Shown piece by piece: positions 51,988-59,877 of a stretch of 64,000 nt of DNA. Positions within the stretch are counted from its first letter, which is position 1; each line of letters opens with the position of its first letter. The position numbers were made by a program, and so were the translations under genes. A model generated the notes under the pieces. It saw nothing but the letters and a program-made list of their open reading frames with translations. It made no database searches and was not told where the DNA came from. The stretch is from Shinella granuli. GTDB lineage: Bacteria; Pseudomonadota; Alphaproteobacteria; Rhizobiales; Rhizobiaceae. The DNA lies in contig NZ_SLVX01000001.1 of NCBI RefSeq assembly GCF_004341885.1, positions 600,077 to 664,076 of the forward strand. Direction: 5' to 3'.

Positions 51988-54003
51988 TCAACTGGCCTTC
52001 TGGTTGAAGATCGCCTCGACGGCGCGAATGGTCGAAGGGCCGAACTGGCCGTCGAGCTGGCCGGTATAGACGCCGGCATCGGTCAGAATGCGCTGCAGCT
52101 CCTTGCGGAAGGCGAGCGACCAGGCGCGGCTGTTCTCCTTCACCTGCCGAAGTGAATCCTGGTGGCCGAGGCGAAGCGCCCGTTCGAACCAGCGGGCCGC
52201 CTCCTTCGGATCCGCGTCCTTGACATCCCCGTCGAGAAGCGCGGCGACATTGTGGACGCCGTATGTGTTGCCCTTGTCTGCGGCCATGCGATACCAGCGC
52301 ATCGCCTCTTCCTTGTCCTTCTTCACCGTCCGGCCGTTTTCATAGAAGGTGCCGATATTGTTCATGCCCTGCGCGTCGCCCGCGGCGGCGGCCTTGCGGT
52401 ACCAGCGCATGGCCTCGGCATCGTCGCGCTTGACGCCGCGGCCGTTTGCCAGCGCCCAGCCGAGATTTGTCATCGACGCGGCGCTCCCGCCATCGGCGGC
52501 CTTCCTGTACCAGGCGAACGCTTCCTTCAGGTCCTGTTTCACGCCGAGGCCAAGGTCGTAGAAGTCGCCGATATTCTGCATGGCAACGGCGATGCCGGCA
52601 TCGGCGGACTTGCGGTACCATTCCAGCGCGGCGTTCAGATCCTCCGGCACGCCCTTGCCGTTGCGGTAGAGCAGGCCGACATTGTTCATTGCGAGGCCAT
52701 TGCCGAGCTCGGCCGACTTGCGGAACCAGCGCATGGCCTCGGCATAATCCTGCGACGTGCCTTCCCCGTTCTCGTAGAGGATGGCGAGGTTGCGCATGGC
52801 CTGATGGTTGCCGAGATCGGCCGCCTTGCGGTATGCCGCCAGCGCTTCGGGAAAGCGGTTGCCGTGATCCAGCGACCGGCCGAGCTGGTAGAAGAAGCGC
52901 TTTTCCTGCGGATTGTCGCGGATCGCCGCCTCGCAGGCCGGGATGGCGCGGGCGAAGTCTATATCATAGAAGCCTATCGGCTTGGCGGAGGCGAGCTTGA
53001 ACGGGTCGTTTTCGGCCGCCGCAAGGCGGTCGCACTCCGTTTCGCCCGTCGCCTCCTGCACGCTGACGACGGGCGCGAGATCGGCCATGCGCTGGCGGGC
53101 TATGTTGGCGAAAGCGCATGCCGGGAAAAGGCGCAGGTGATCCTCGAACATCACCTTGTCCTTGCTCTCGCGGATCTCGGCCCAGTGCGCCGCCGCATCC
53201 CGGCAGGGATCGTTGTGGCCGATCGTGCCGGAGGCATCGGGCGCCAATCCCTTGCCGAGCATGACCGTTTCGAACAGCGAGCCGGTCTTGAAGGGGCGCT
53301 GCTTGCCGCCCGTCGCCTCGAACACATCCTTGGCAACGGCCCTGAGCGCCGCTTCGACCTCGAGGCCCGGCACGACGAGATGGCGGGCGAGCGCCGTCGC
53401 ATAGGGACTCATCGTGCCCTCGCCATCGAGCGCCACTTCGCCCGGCGCCGTGGCATAGCCGATCAGCATGTTGCTTTCCGCGCTGTCCACCCGCGCAAGG
53501 CCGCGGGTCGGAATGCCGCGGGTGGAGATCCGCTTCATGGAGGTCAGGAACGGGTTGTCGCGGCAGGCATCCAGCAGCACGAGCTTCAGCTTCGCGGCGC
53601 CCGCCAGCGCATGCAGCAGGTCGTCGAGCAGGATCGTCTCGTATTTGACGTCGCGGTCCGAGGCGAGCTTCGCATCGACCGGAATGAGGAAATTGTCGCC
53701 GTTCACCTCGATGCCGTGGCCGGAATAGTAGATGAGGCCGATATCGGCGCCGGTGACCTTCTCCTCGAAGGCGGCGAGCGCCGCCGACATCGCCGCGCGA
53801 CCGGCATCCTGCAGCACCGTCACCTCGAAGCCGGCGCCTTCCAGCGTCGCCTTCATGGTCGTGATGTCATTGGGCGGGTTCTTCAGCACGGTCGCCGGCG
53901 CGGCATAGCCGGCATTGCCGATCAAAAGGGCGGCCTTGCGCTCGGCAAGGGCCGGCTGGCCGATGACGACGGCAAGAAACAGGATGGCGAGACGAAGCAG
54001 CAT
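51988..54003 (-). CDS. Secreted caspase-like (peptidase C14) protein with SEL1 repeats and peptidoglycan-binding C-terminus
   Basis: The 671-residue protein has a signal peptide (residues 1-20), then a caspase-family domain to about residue 240 with the dyad H96 (IYYSGHGIE) and C147 (VLLDACRDNPF). A middle linker is followed by six or seven SEL1/TPR-like repeats (about residues 370-610, e.g. AMRWFRKSAELGNGLAMNNVGLLY) and a C-terminal peptidoglycan-binding-like segment (LDGQFGPSTIRAVEAIF). Bacterial metacaspase-like proteins cleave after basic residues, but the substrate here is unknown. It is convergent with zur. Confidence 0.88.
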   Translation of the reverse strand: MLLRLAILFLAVVIGQPALAERKAALLIGNAGYAAPATVLKNPPNDITTMKATLEGAGFEVTVLQDAGRAAMSAALAAFEEKVTGADIGLIYYSGHGIEVNGDNFLIPVDAKLASDRDVKYETILLDDLLHALAGAAKLKLVLLDACRDNPFLTSMKRISTRGIPTRGLARVDSAESNMLIGYATAPGEVALDGEGTMSPYATALARHLVVPGLEVEAALRAVAKDVFEATGGKQRPFKTGSLFETVMLGKGLAPDASGTIGHNDPCRDAAAHWAEIRESKDKVMFEDHLRLFPACAFANIARQRMADLAPVVSVQEATGETECDRLAAAENDPFKLASAKPIGFYDIDFARAIPACEAAIRDNPQEKRFFYQLGRSLDHGNRFPEALAAYRKAADLGNHQAMRNLAILYENGEGTSQDYAEAMRWFRKSAELGNGLAMNNVGLLYRNGKGVPEDLNAALEWYRKSADAGIAVAMQNIGDFYDLGLGVKQDLKEAFAWYRKAADGGSAASMTNLGWALANGRGVKRDDAEAMRWYRKAAAAGDAQGMNNIGTFYENGRTVKKDKEEAMRWYRMAADKGNTYGVHNVAALLDGDVKDADPKEAARWFERALRLGHQDSLRQVKENSRAWSLAFRKELQRILTDAGVYTGQLDGQFGPSTIRAVEAIFNQKAS

Positions 54004-54100
54004 GGTCCCCTCACGCGGCCTTCATGGCGGGGAAAGTATGCCGCAACCTTGTCGTGCGGGGAAGTTTCGCCGGTGGATTTTTTCCGGTCGGATGCGTGCG

Positions 54101-54628
54101 TCAGAGCGCCTTGAGGCCGTTCTTGAAGCGCTGCCAGTTGCGCACATAGCTTTCGGCCGAGCGGTTGAGGCCGGCAATGGCGGCCTCGTCCAGCGTGCGG
54201 ATGGCCTTGGCGGGGGAACCGACGATGAGGGAATTGTCCGGGAAGACCTTGCCCTCCGTCACCAGCGCATTGGCGCCGACGAGGCAGTTCCTGCCGATGA
54301 CGGCGCCGTTCAGCACCGTCGCGCCCATGCCGACCAGGGAGTTGTCGCCGATCGTGCAGCCGTGGATGATGGCGCCGTGGCCGATCGTGCAGCCTTCGCC
54401 GATCGTCACCGGCTTGCCGGGATCGGTGTGCACGATGACGCCCTCCTGGATGTTCGAGCGCGCGCCGACGGTGATCGGCTCGTTGTCGCCGCGCAGCGTG
54501 GCGCCGAACCAGATGCCGACATCCGCGCCGAGCACCACGCGGCCGATGACATTCGCATCCGGCGCCACCCAGTAGCGCTCGCCTTCGGGAAGCGTCGGCT
54601 TCGTGTCGTCGAGGGCATAGAGCGGCAT
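54101..54628 (-). CDS. Gamma-class carbonic anhydrase-like hexapeptide protein
   Basis: The 175-residue protein is a left-handed beta helix with hexapeptide repeats and the zinc-ligand pattern of the gamma-carbonic anhydrase family: HTDPG, then IGHGAIIHGCTIGD with two histidines, and NIQEGVIVH. The family includes CaiE/YrdA/PaaY-like members, some without proven activity. GGAGGA precedes the ATG at 54628. It is divergent from the interrupted dusA. Confidence 0.88.
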   Translation of the reverse strand: MPLYALDDTKPTLPEGERYWVAPDANVIGRVVLGADVGIWFGATLRGDNEPITVGARSNIQEGVIVHTDPGKPVTIGEGCTIGHGAIIHGCTIGDNSLVGMGATVLNGAVIGRNCLVGANALVTEGKVFPDNSLIVGSPAKAIRTLDEAAIAGLNRSAESYVRNWQRFKNGLKAL

Positions 54629-54725
54629 GGTATCCTCCGGCGGTCCTGATTCCTGTCGCCACTCTAGCACCCCGCCGGGCGGGCGGGGAAAGAGGCGAGG
54701 GTGGTTTTTTGGCCTGGGATGGAGT

Positions 54726-54827
54726 ATGAGCCCGGCCATGACGAATGCAGCCACATTCTACCAGCAGGCCGTGTGCACGGGGACGAAGATTTTCGCGACC
54801 GCGCCGATGATCGACTGGATGGCCTGA
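54726..54827 (+). pseudogene. dusA: 5' remnant of dusA (tRNA-dihydrouridine synthase) at the prophage junction
   Basis: The short frame ends TKIFATAPMIDWMA and stop. FATAPMIDW is the conserved opening of DusA, which normally continues with TDRHCR. Homology stops at about 54819, at the second base of the position expected to be Thr. Known dusA-integrating phages and islands use a core site exactly at this conserved sequence. The rest of dusA, or a restored copy, should lie past the far end of the prophage, outside the window. Start could be the ATG at 54726 or 54738. Confidence 0.8.
54804..54819. other. Probable prophage attachment site core (attL) in dusA
   Basis: GATGATCGACTGGA encodes the DusA MIDW(T/M) segment, after which host homology ends. 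The core length cannot be fixed without the other end. A GTCGTAC direct repeat at 54856-54862 and 54868-54874, just inside the element, might be an integrase arm site. Confidence 0.6.
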
Positions 54828-54888
54828 CCTGAAATTTAGGCGCTTGAGGCGGTGAGTCGTACTTCTCGTCGTACCGATGTCTGGCCGT

Positions 54889-55122
54889 TTACGGCTGCCT
54901 ATCGCGTAGGCGTACGCCAGGGCCATTGCCGTTCTGGTCAATAAACATGATGCCCGCGGCCTCCAGGGCTGACCGTAGCTTTGCCCGAGTGGCAGAGTTT
55001 AGACCGCCCCGTTCATTCTCAAATCGCGTAATTGTAGCAGTCGTGACGCTGGCCATTTCGGCCAGCTCCCGCACGCCGATCTTCAGAGCTGCTCGCGCCA
55101 TCCTCAGTTGACTGGAATCCAT
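54889..55122 (-). CDS. Small helix-turn-helix (XRE/Cro-type) prophage regulator
   Basis: The 77-residue protein is a single XRE domain (RMARAALKIGVRELAEMASVTTATITRFENERGG at about residues 6-39). It lies next to the attachment site and is divergent from two small rightward genes, so it is probably the phage repressor or Cro-like switch. The ATG at 55122 is used; a GTG at 55131 would add three residues. Confidence 0.82.
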   Translation of the reverse strand: MDSSQLRMARAALKIGVRELAEMASVTTATITRFENERGGLNSATRAKLRSALEAAGIMFIDQNGNGPGVRLRDRQP

Positions 55123-55158
55123 AGTTATCACCGTGTAGCAAATAATTGTTACGGGGTG

Positions 55159-55187
55159 TTGACTTTGGATTTGCCACCCTGTATCAA
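55159..55187 (+). promoter_or_regulatory. Candidate rightward phage promoter
   Basis: TTGACT at 55159-55164 and TATCAA at 55182-55187 are 17 bases apart, with a start expected near 55194, before the gene at 55227. The flanks contain TGTTACGGGG and CACGGTAACA, inverted partial repeats that could be operators of the divergent repressor. Confidence 0.65.
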
Positions 55188-55226
55188 GTACCTATTACAC
55201 GGTAACAAGTCAACGAGGAGCCCGCC

Positions 55227-55622
55227 ATGCACACCCAGGCACACACCGACAGACGCCACCAGCCGCGCAGGCTGCTTCCGTTAAGACCTGCCGCGCAGGC
55301 CAACAATCCGGATACGATTACTCAAGACCTGAACCCCAGAACCATCCGGCTCGCTGAAGCTTTCTTCGACATCGAGGATGACATGAACATTGCGTTTCGC
55401 CAGTCGCGGCTTGCGGGGATCGCGCTGGAGCATGTCCTCGTCGAGGTGCGCGCCCTCAGCGAAATAGCGAAACAGCGCGGCGATGCCTGTACGGAGTATC
55501 ATCTGCGACAGATCACCCGCGACCTGTCAGCAGTGTTCGATGCGGTCACGGAAGCGGACGGTGCTTCCGGTCGAATTGAACGCCGCTATTACGAAGCCGA
55601 CAAATGCGAGGCCGCCGCATGA
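55227..55622 (+). CDS. Hypothetical prophage protein
   Basis: The 131-residue protein has a basic N-terminus (about residues 1-35) and a helical remainder (AEAFFDIEDDMNIAFRQSRLAGIALEHVLVEVRALSEIAKQRGD). I do not recognise a family. GAGGAG precedes the ATG. It is expressed from the candidate promoter at 55159 and its stop overlaps the next small gene by four bases. Confidence 0.65.
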   Translation: MHTQAHTDRRHQPRRLLPLRPAAQANNPDTITQDLNPRTIRLAEAFFDIEDDMNIAFRQSRLAGIALEHVLVEVRALSEIAKQRGDACTEYHLRQITRDLSAVFDAVTEADGASGRIERRYYEADKCEAAA

Positions 55623-55771
55623 CGCAGCTTATTTTCCGCGACGGCAGTCGCGCCGAACTCGTCGACCGCACCGCCGACCATGTGACCTACAAGCGCCCCG
55701 ACGGGGTTTGTGTGACGCTGCCCATAGCTGACGTCCAAGCCGTTGTAGCCGGTGTCTTGACGACATTCTAG
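55619..55771 (+). CDS. Small hypothetical prophage protein
   Basis: This 50-residue protein (starts MTQLIFRDGSRAELV) overlaps the preceding stop codon as ATGA, which supports real translation. Its beta-strand-like pattern (VTYKRPDGVCVTLPIADVQAVV) is unassigned. A terminator hairpin follows at 55813-55848. Confidence 0.6.
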   Translation: MTQLIFRDGSRAELVDRTADHVTYKRPDGVCVTLPIADVQAVVAGVLTTF

Positions 55772-55812
55772 TTTTCCCGCCAGCCGTTCGCCGCATTGTC
55801 CGGCTGGCCTTT

Positions 55813-55848
55813 GCCCCAGCGCGCCTCATGGCGACGGGGCCTTTTATT
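55813..55848 (+). terminator. Terminator after the small rightward prophage operon
   Basis: GCCCC and GGGGC close a structure with an inner CGCC-TCAT-GGCG stem, followed by CTTTTATT. Confidence 0.65.
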
Positions 55849-56007
55849 CCAACACCGGGGAGCGCCCATCACCACCGTCGCCCACATCAGACGGGGCGCT
55901 CCCATACGGTATTAGGTCGGCCGATCGCCATGCGTAAACCTTGGAACGCCCGCCGGCTCAGCCGCTCGCCCTTCACGGGGCGGGCGGTTTTCGTTCTGCC
56001 TCGGCAG

Positions 56008-56139
56008 AAGGAGTTGTATCAAGCCGCCCACCCTGAAACCAAGAGGGGCGGAGATCGTAAAAGTGAGTCCGCAAAATCAAGTCGCCAAATTGGCGACTTG
56101 ATTGAAGACAAGGTTGATCGCTTCACCAAAACCGCCGCC
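56008..56139 (+). pseudogene. Fragment resembling a ParB-like phage protein
   Basis: The rightward frame encodes ELYQAAHPETKRGGDRKSE and then SRQIGDLIEDKVDRFTKTAA. This resembles the central part of ParB-like/methyltransferase-associated phage proteins (HPETKxGGDRKSE). Similarity ends at about 56139 and no plausible full gene surrounds it, so it looks like a remnant. The 29-base palindrome at 56075-56103 lies inside. The remaining parts of 55849-56237 hold no gene I can support. Confidence 0.45.
56075..56103. repeat. Perfect 29-base palindrome in the prophage
   Basis: AATCAAGTCGCCAA and TTGGCGACTTGATT are exact inverted arms of 14 bases around one central base. It is followed within 135 bases by further palindromes (GGCACGGATCGGTGCC at about 56159, ATCCAAAATTGGAT at about 56192) and a repeated GCCATCCCCTTGA. 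No T run follows. Confidence 0.85.
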
Positions 56140-56237
56140 ATCCCCTTGATTCTAAACGGCACGGATCGGTGCCATCCCCTTGAAAACAATCGATCCAAAA
56201 TTGGATTGAGTGGTCCGCGCAGTTTTGCGCATACCCA

Positions 56238-56510
56238 TCACCCCACCATCCGAAGCGCCGCTTCCAGATCCGGGCAGACGGGCCGCGCCAGCCCTCGTGT
56301 CGCCTCGACGGCCACGCGCAAGAGTTCGGCCTCCTGCACCGCACTGAGCGGCGCAGGGCGCGACGGCTCCCCGACTCGCGGGATCGACAGCACATACCCG
56401 TCACCGCGCCGTATCAAGGCGCACCCAGGAAGCACCAGTTCGCCGACTTCCGCCGTGAAGGTCGCCGCCACTCGGCCGCGCGCCTGATGTAGATTCGATA
56501 TCTTGATCAT
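56238..56510 (-). CDS. Small hypothetical prophage protein, possible SpoVG-like fold
   Basis: The 90-residue protein starts MIKISNLHQARGRVAATFTA and continues VGELVLPGCALIRRGDGYVLSIPRVG. The layout (strand, turn, strand, then a short IP/MP-type block) is like the small SpoVG-type proteins and like the next gene upstream. No firm family match can be claimed. It overlaps the preceding gene by four bases and is the last gene of the leftward packaging operon. Confidence 0.6.
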   Translation of the reverse strand: MIKISNLHQARGRVAATFTAEVGELVLPGCALIRRGDGYVLSIPRVGEPSRPAPLSAVQEAELLRVAVEATRGLARPVCPDLEAALRMVG

Positions 56511-56914
56511 GCGGCAAGCACCCTATGGAGACCTGCGTCGTCGCGCTCCGCCTTCACCGCCGTAACGCGTTCCAGCCAATTGGCAACGGCGGGCTTCTTG
56601 GTATCCTCAATTGGCGGGTCTTCATGCCTCCTCGGCCGCGGTGCGGTATACTCCAGCGAAATGCCACTCACGGCTCCGAACGCTGTTGCGGCCCGCTGGC
56701 CGATCTCCGTGCGAAGGTCATGCGCGAACCAGGCCGTTCGGCGATCATCCCGCGCAAGGCTGGGAAGAAGAAGCCATGCCTCATTCGGAAACTTATCTGG
56801 GCGCTGGAGCGTGAGGTCGCGGACCAGAACGATATCATCAAGCAAAACGTCGAAATGTGCGACATACCCCATGGTTCTGCCGTTGGTCTTGAAGTCCTTC
56901 AGTTCAATCTTCAT
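56507..56914 (-). CDS. Hypothetical prophage protein, possible SpoVG-like N-terminus
   Basis: The 135-residue protein starts MKIELKDFKTNGRTMGYVAH and has FDVLLDDIVLVRDLTL and EAWLLLPSLARDD, a SpoVG-like order of elements, then a charged, less conserved tail. Function is unknown. It overlaps the large terminase stop and the next small gene by four bases each. Confidence 0.6.
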   Translation of the reverse strand: MKIELKDFKTNGRTMGYVAHFDVLLDDIVLVRDLTLQRPDKFPNEAWLLLPSLARDDRRTAWFAHDLRTEIGQRAATAFGAVSGISLEYTAPRPRRHEDPPIEDTKKPAVANWLERVTAVKAERDDAGLHRVLAA

Positions 56915-58716
56915 CTCAATCCAATCCTTTCCATGAATGTCGGGCCGCTAGGTTTCTTCGGGCGGACCGTCTGCTTTGCTAATTCGGGCATGCGCAATAC
57001 TTCTTCACGCGCATCCCAGTTCACGTTAATGAGTTCCTTGGCGGCGAAAGCGTAGATCGTTGTATCCAGAGCCTCGGCCATTTTTCCCTTAATCCGCTCC
57101 CACCGCCGGACCGGCTTGCCGCCGACGCGCCGCTCTATCATCCGCTCAGAAGCGAACTGCTCGAACCACACAAGAGGGAGGGATTTGGAGAACCGGACCG
57201 TCCGGCTCCGGGTGACCAGGGTGTAAAGGTGAGTCTTGAGGCTATCCACCCCGACGATCCACAAGCGGCCCTTGTTGGCCTTGGAACTACTCTTCGCAAT
57301 GAATGGCCGCCGGCCGCCGTCGCCCTTGATGGCGAAGACCTTCTTGCGGAAGCGGGAGTAGCAATAGTCGTAGACCGTCTCCATGGTCGCCCCGTCACCG
57401 GAGTCAACGCATGTGGCCTCCACCCCTATCTCTCCGCCCAAGGGATGCTTCCATTTCTCAGCTAGAACCGCGTCCAGCTCTTGCCACGTCGAGTCCTCGG
57501 TGGGCAGCCCCCAGATGACCTTGTGGCCGAGAATGAAGGCGTTGCCGTCGCGGTCCCATCCGATGAATGTCACCTCGAGGCGGTCCTTGCGCTGCACGTC
57601 CACACCGGCTGTTACGGCCAAGACTTCCGGCGGTAGGTCATCCAGGGAGAAGTCCTCGGCCGATGCGGCAAGCGCGTCTTCGTCAAACTCCTCCCCTTCC
57701 TCCTGCCACGGTTCGCCGAGCGCCGTGTTGATGAAAGCCTTCAGCTTGTCCGGCCTGCCCTGCGCGTCCTCCCATTCCTTCGCGAGAACGGGCCATGCCG
57801 CCTTGCGCAAGGGACTGATAAGCGCATTGAGCCGGTATCCGGCATGACCCGTCACCTCGGGCTTGGTGATGCGCCAGCGCCCCTTGGCCACCATCGGCCC
57901 CTTATGGGTCTCAGGCGTTTCGGTGCCGCAGGACGGGCACCACCAAGCCGCCTTGGATCGATCGCCCTTCGGCCAGCGAATGTCCTTCCAATGAAGCTCA
58001 TGGAAATCGCCGCAATGCGGACAAGGGACTTCATAGACGCGCTGGTCCGAGTCCTCCCATCCGCTCATGATATGGCTGGATCCAACCTTGACCGGCGTGG
58101 ACCCCATGATGATCTTGCGGTTGTCGAAGGTCTTGGTTCGCACAATAGCGAGATCGACTGGGGAGCCCTCCTTGGTCTCCTCCATGGCGTCCACCTCATC
58201 GATGATGAGGACGCGCGCGTTGTGGCTTCGGAGGTTCGCTTCGGACGTGGCGGCGACGGCCTTCAGCCACCCGCCGGGGAATACCCGGTGAAGGAGCCGG
58301 TTTCGCTTGCTCTTGCCTTTCTTCTCCGCCAGGCACGCCGCCAAGTTCGGCGAGGCGGCAAAGGTCGGGTCCATTTGGGACACAATGAGCGTGCGGGCGT
58401 CTTCCTCGCGCGGCAGGAGGCAAAGGACCGTGGCCGGGTCATTGGCCACGTAGGAACCGATGACGCCGCTGAGCAACGTGCTGTAGCCGACCCGCGCCGC
58501 CTTCAATACCGAGACGCGCTCATAGGCGGGGTCGCCCATGGAGTCGGCAATCTCGCGCTGAAAGGGGAATAGGCGAATAGGACCGGGTTGCGCCGCCACT
58601 TCCGGCGGCAGGCGGATTTCTTGTTCAATCCACCGGGAGAGTTGAAGTTTCGGCGGCGGGCGAAGAGCGTTCATCGCCTTCGTCACCGTCTGCGCCAAGA
58701 GGCCGGAGAGGATCAT
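56911..58716 (-). CDS. Phage terminase large subunit (GpA family)
   Basis: TerL cuts and pumps phage DNA into the head. The 601-residue protein follows lambda GpA: N-terminal RWIEQEIRLPPEVAAQPG, the ATPase P-loop region VLKAARVGYSTLL, Walker B VLIIDEVDAME, a GSTPVKVGSSHI coupling segment, a zinc-ribbon CPHCGDFHEL and CPSCGTE, and a C-terminal nuclease with GVDVQRKDRLEV. It overlaps the small subunit gene by about 90 bases; starting at the ATG at 58674 would shorten that. Confidence 0.92.
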   Translation of the reverse strand: MILSGLLAQTVTKAMNALRPPPKLQLSRWIEQEIRLPPEVAAQPGPIRLFPFQREIADSMGDPAYERVSVLKAARVGYSTLLSGVIGSYVANDPATVLCLLPREEDARTLIVSQMDPTFAASPNLAACLAEKKGKSKRNRLLHRVFPGGWLKAVAATSEANLRSHNARVLIIDEVDAMEETKEGSPVDLAIVRTKTFDNRKIIMGSTPVKVGSSHIMSGWEDSDQRVYEVPCPHCGDFHELHWKDIRWPKGDRSKAAWWCPSCGTETPETHKGPMVAKGRWRITKPEVTGHAGYRLNALISPLRKAAWPVLAKEWEDAQGRPDKLKAFINTALGEPWQEEGEEFDEDALAASAEDFSLDDLPPEVLAVTAGVDVQRKDRLEVTFIGWDRDGNAFILGHKVIWGLPTEDSTWQELDAVLAEKWKHPLGGEIGVEATCVDSGDGATMETVYDYCYSRFRKKVFAIKGDGGRRPFIAKSSSKANKGRLWIVGVDSLKTHLYTLVTRSRTVRFSKSLPLVWFEQFASERMIERRVGGKPVRRWERIKGKMAEALDTTIYAFAAKELINVNWDAREEVLRMPELAKQTVRPKKPSGPTFMERIGLR

Positions 58717-59167
58717 CAGCTAGGCCCGTCAATGCGCGGCGAACCTCGGCGTCAAGCACGGCCTCCTGGTCCGGCGTTAGGCCGAATTCCTGAGAGAGGC
58801 GCGGGACGATGGCGAGGACTCCAAGCCGCGTGTTTGTCTGGATGTGTGACCACCCGAAAAGAACCTCATCGGCCGCGAGCAATTCGCCCCGCAGCTTCGC
58901 GTTCTTGATGGCCATGTTGTCGGCGCGCTCTTTGGATTCGCGGGCGCGCTCTTTGGTCAGGTCGAGCACCGACTCCTCACCGCCTCGTCCGGCAGAGACC
59001 TGCCGAAGGTGGGTGACGTAGTTCGCAATGGTCGCCTTGATGTCATAGCGGCCACGGGCTTCCCTGACCGCAATTCCACGGTCAGCCAAATCCCGCACCA
59101 AGCGTTCGGACGCGCCTATCCAGTCAGCGGCCTCGCGGGCGCTAACTATCAATTTCTGTGATGGCAA
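58625..59167 (-). CDS. Phage terminase small subunit (Nu1-type)
   Basis: The 180-residue protein has an N-terminal winged helix-turn-helix (VSAREAADWIGASERLVRDLADRGIAV), a coiled-coil middle (LTKERARESKERADNMAIKNAKLRGE) and the LRGELLAADEV region seen in Nu1-like DNA-packaging proteins. It starts with TTG at 59167, with AGGGG upstream. Its 3' end overlaps the TerL gene. Confidence 0.85.
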   Translation of the reverse strand: MPSQKLIVSAREAADWIGASERLVRDLADRGIAVREARGRYDIKATIANYVTHLRQVSAGRGGEESVLDLTKERARESKERADNMAIKNAKLRGELLAADEVLFGWSHIQTNTRLGVLAIVPRLSQEFGLTPDQEAVLDAEVRRALTGLADDPLRPLGADGDEGDERSSPAAETSTLPVD

Positions 59168-59258
59168 CGGAAGCCCCTATAAATAAAGTTGATAGGGCGA
59201 AATCTCGGGGTCGCGCTCACCCGCTCCCCCCTCGGCGGGGAGGACCCGCCCTCAGGAC

Positions 59259-59292
59259 GACCGGAGTGTTGCATTCGCGTAACACTCCGGTC
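59259..59292 (-). terminator. Hairpin between tail genes and terminase genes
   Basis: GACCGGAGTGTT and AACACTCCGGTC form a perfect 12-bp stem with a 10-base loop, 13 bases past the end of the minor tail gene as read leftward. It could end the tail transcript. No T run is present. Confidence 0.6.
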
Positions 59293-59304
59293 CTGCCATG
59301 TAGG

Positions 59305-59874
59305 TCACCCCAAAAGCTTCTTGATGACCTTCTCGACGCGCGCCTGAAGGAGCGGTGCCGCCACTTTCTGGAACGCCTCAGCCGTGGCCCCAGCCGTCAT
59401 CTCTTGAGGGATGATCACGCCCGAGCGTGCGAAGGTGATGCGCGTGCCACGGCTATTGATCCTGCGCATGACATGCCCGTTCCACTCAGGCACCGGGGTA
59501 CGGTTGGGGAATGCGCCGCCCTTCATGAATGCGCCTGGGTATTCCGTGGTCACGCCGAAGGGCTTGGCGACAACACCGTCTTCTGTTTCTTTCGGCTTCA
59601 GGTACTTGAGGCGGATGTTGCCGCCTCGCGTCTTCATGTCATAGGTGAGCTTCCCCGGCCTTGCCTGACTGGGGTTTCCTACCGCCGCAACGATGACCCT
59701 GCGGTCAAGGCCCGTCTGCTTGGTCAGGGTGCGGATGACGACGGTCTTGGCCTTGTCACCGGTTTTATTGATTTCCTGCGGCAAGACCTTCGGGAACTGG
59801 GTCTGAAGCTGGACTATCTGCCGCTCGAACTTTTTGAGGGCGTCATCCGCCCATTTCAGGGTTATGTCGGCCAT
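59305..59874 (-). CDS. Phage minor tail protein Z-like
   Basis: The 189-residue protein starts MADITLKWADDALKKFERQI and has LPQEINKTGDKAKTVVIRTLTKQTGLDRRVI, the arrangement of the lambda minor tail protein Z (GPZ) family, which completes the tail for joining to the head. It follows the baseplate V gene after three bases and ends the tail cluster. Confidence 0.75.
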   Translation of the reverse strand: MADITLKWADDALKKFERQIVQLQTQFPKVLPQEINKTGDKAKTVVIRTLTKQTGLDRRVIVAAVGNPSQARPGKLTYDMKTRGGNIRLKYLKPKETEDGVVAKPFGVTTEYPGAFMKGGAFPNRTPVPEWNGHVMRRINSRGTRITFARSGVIIPQEMTAGATAEAFQKVAAPLLQARVEKVIKKLLG

Positions 59875-59877
59875 GAG

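Noticed and set aside
55828..56487. A 219-codon rightward frame in the prophage
   Set aside because: Only about 44 codons (56008-56139) look like a known protein. The last part is antisense to the gene at 56238-56510, which is coupled to its neighbour. I list just the fragment.
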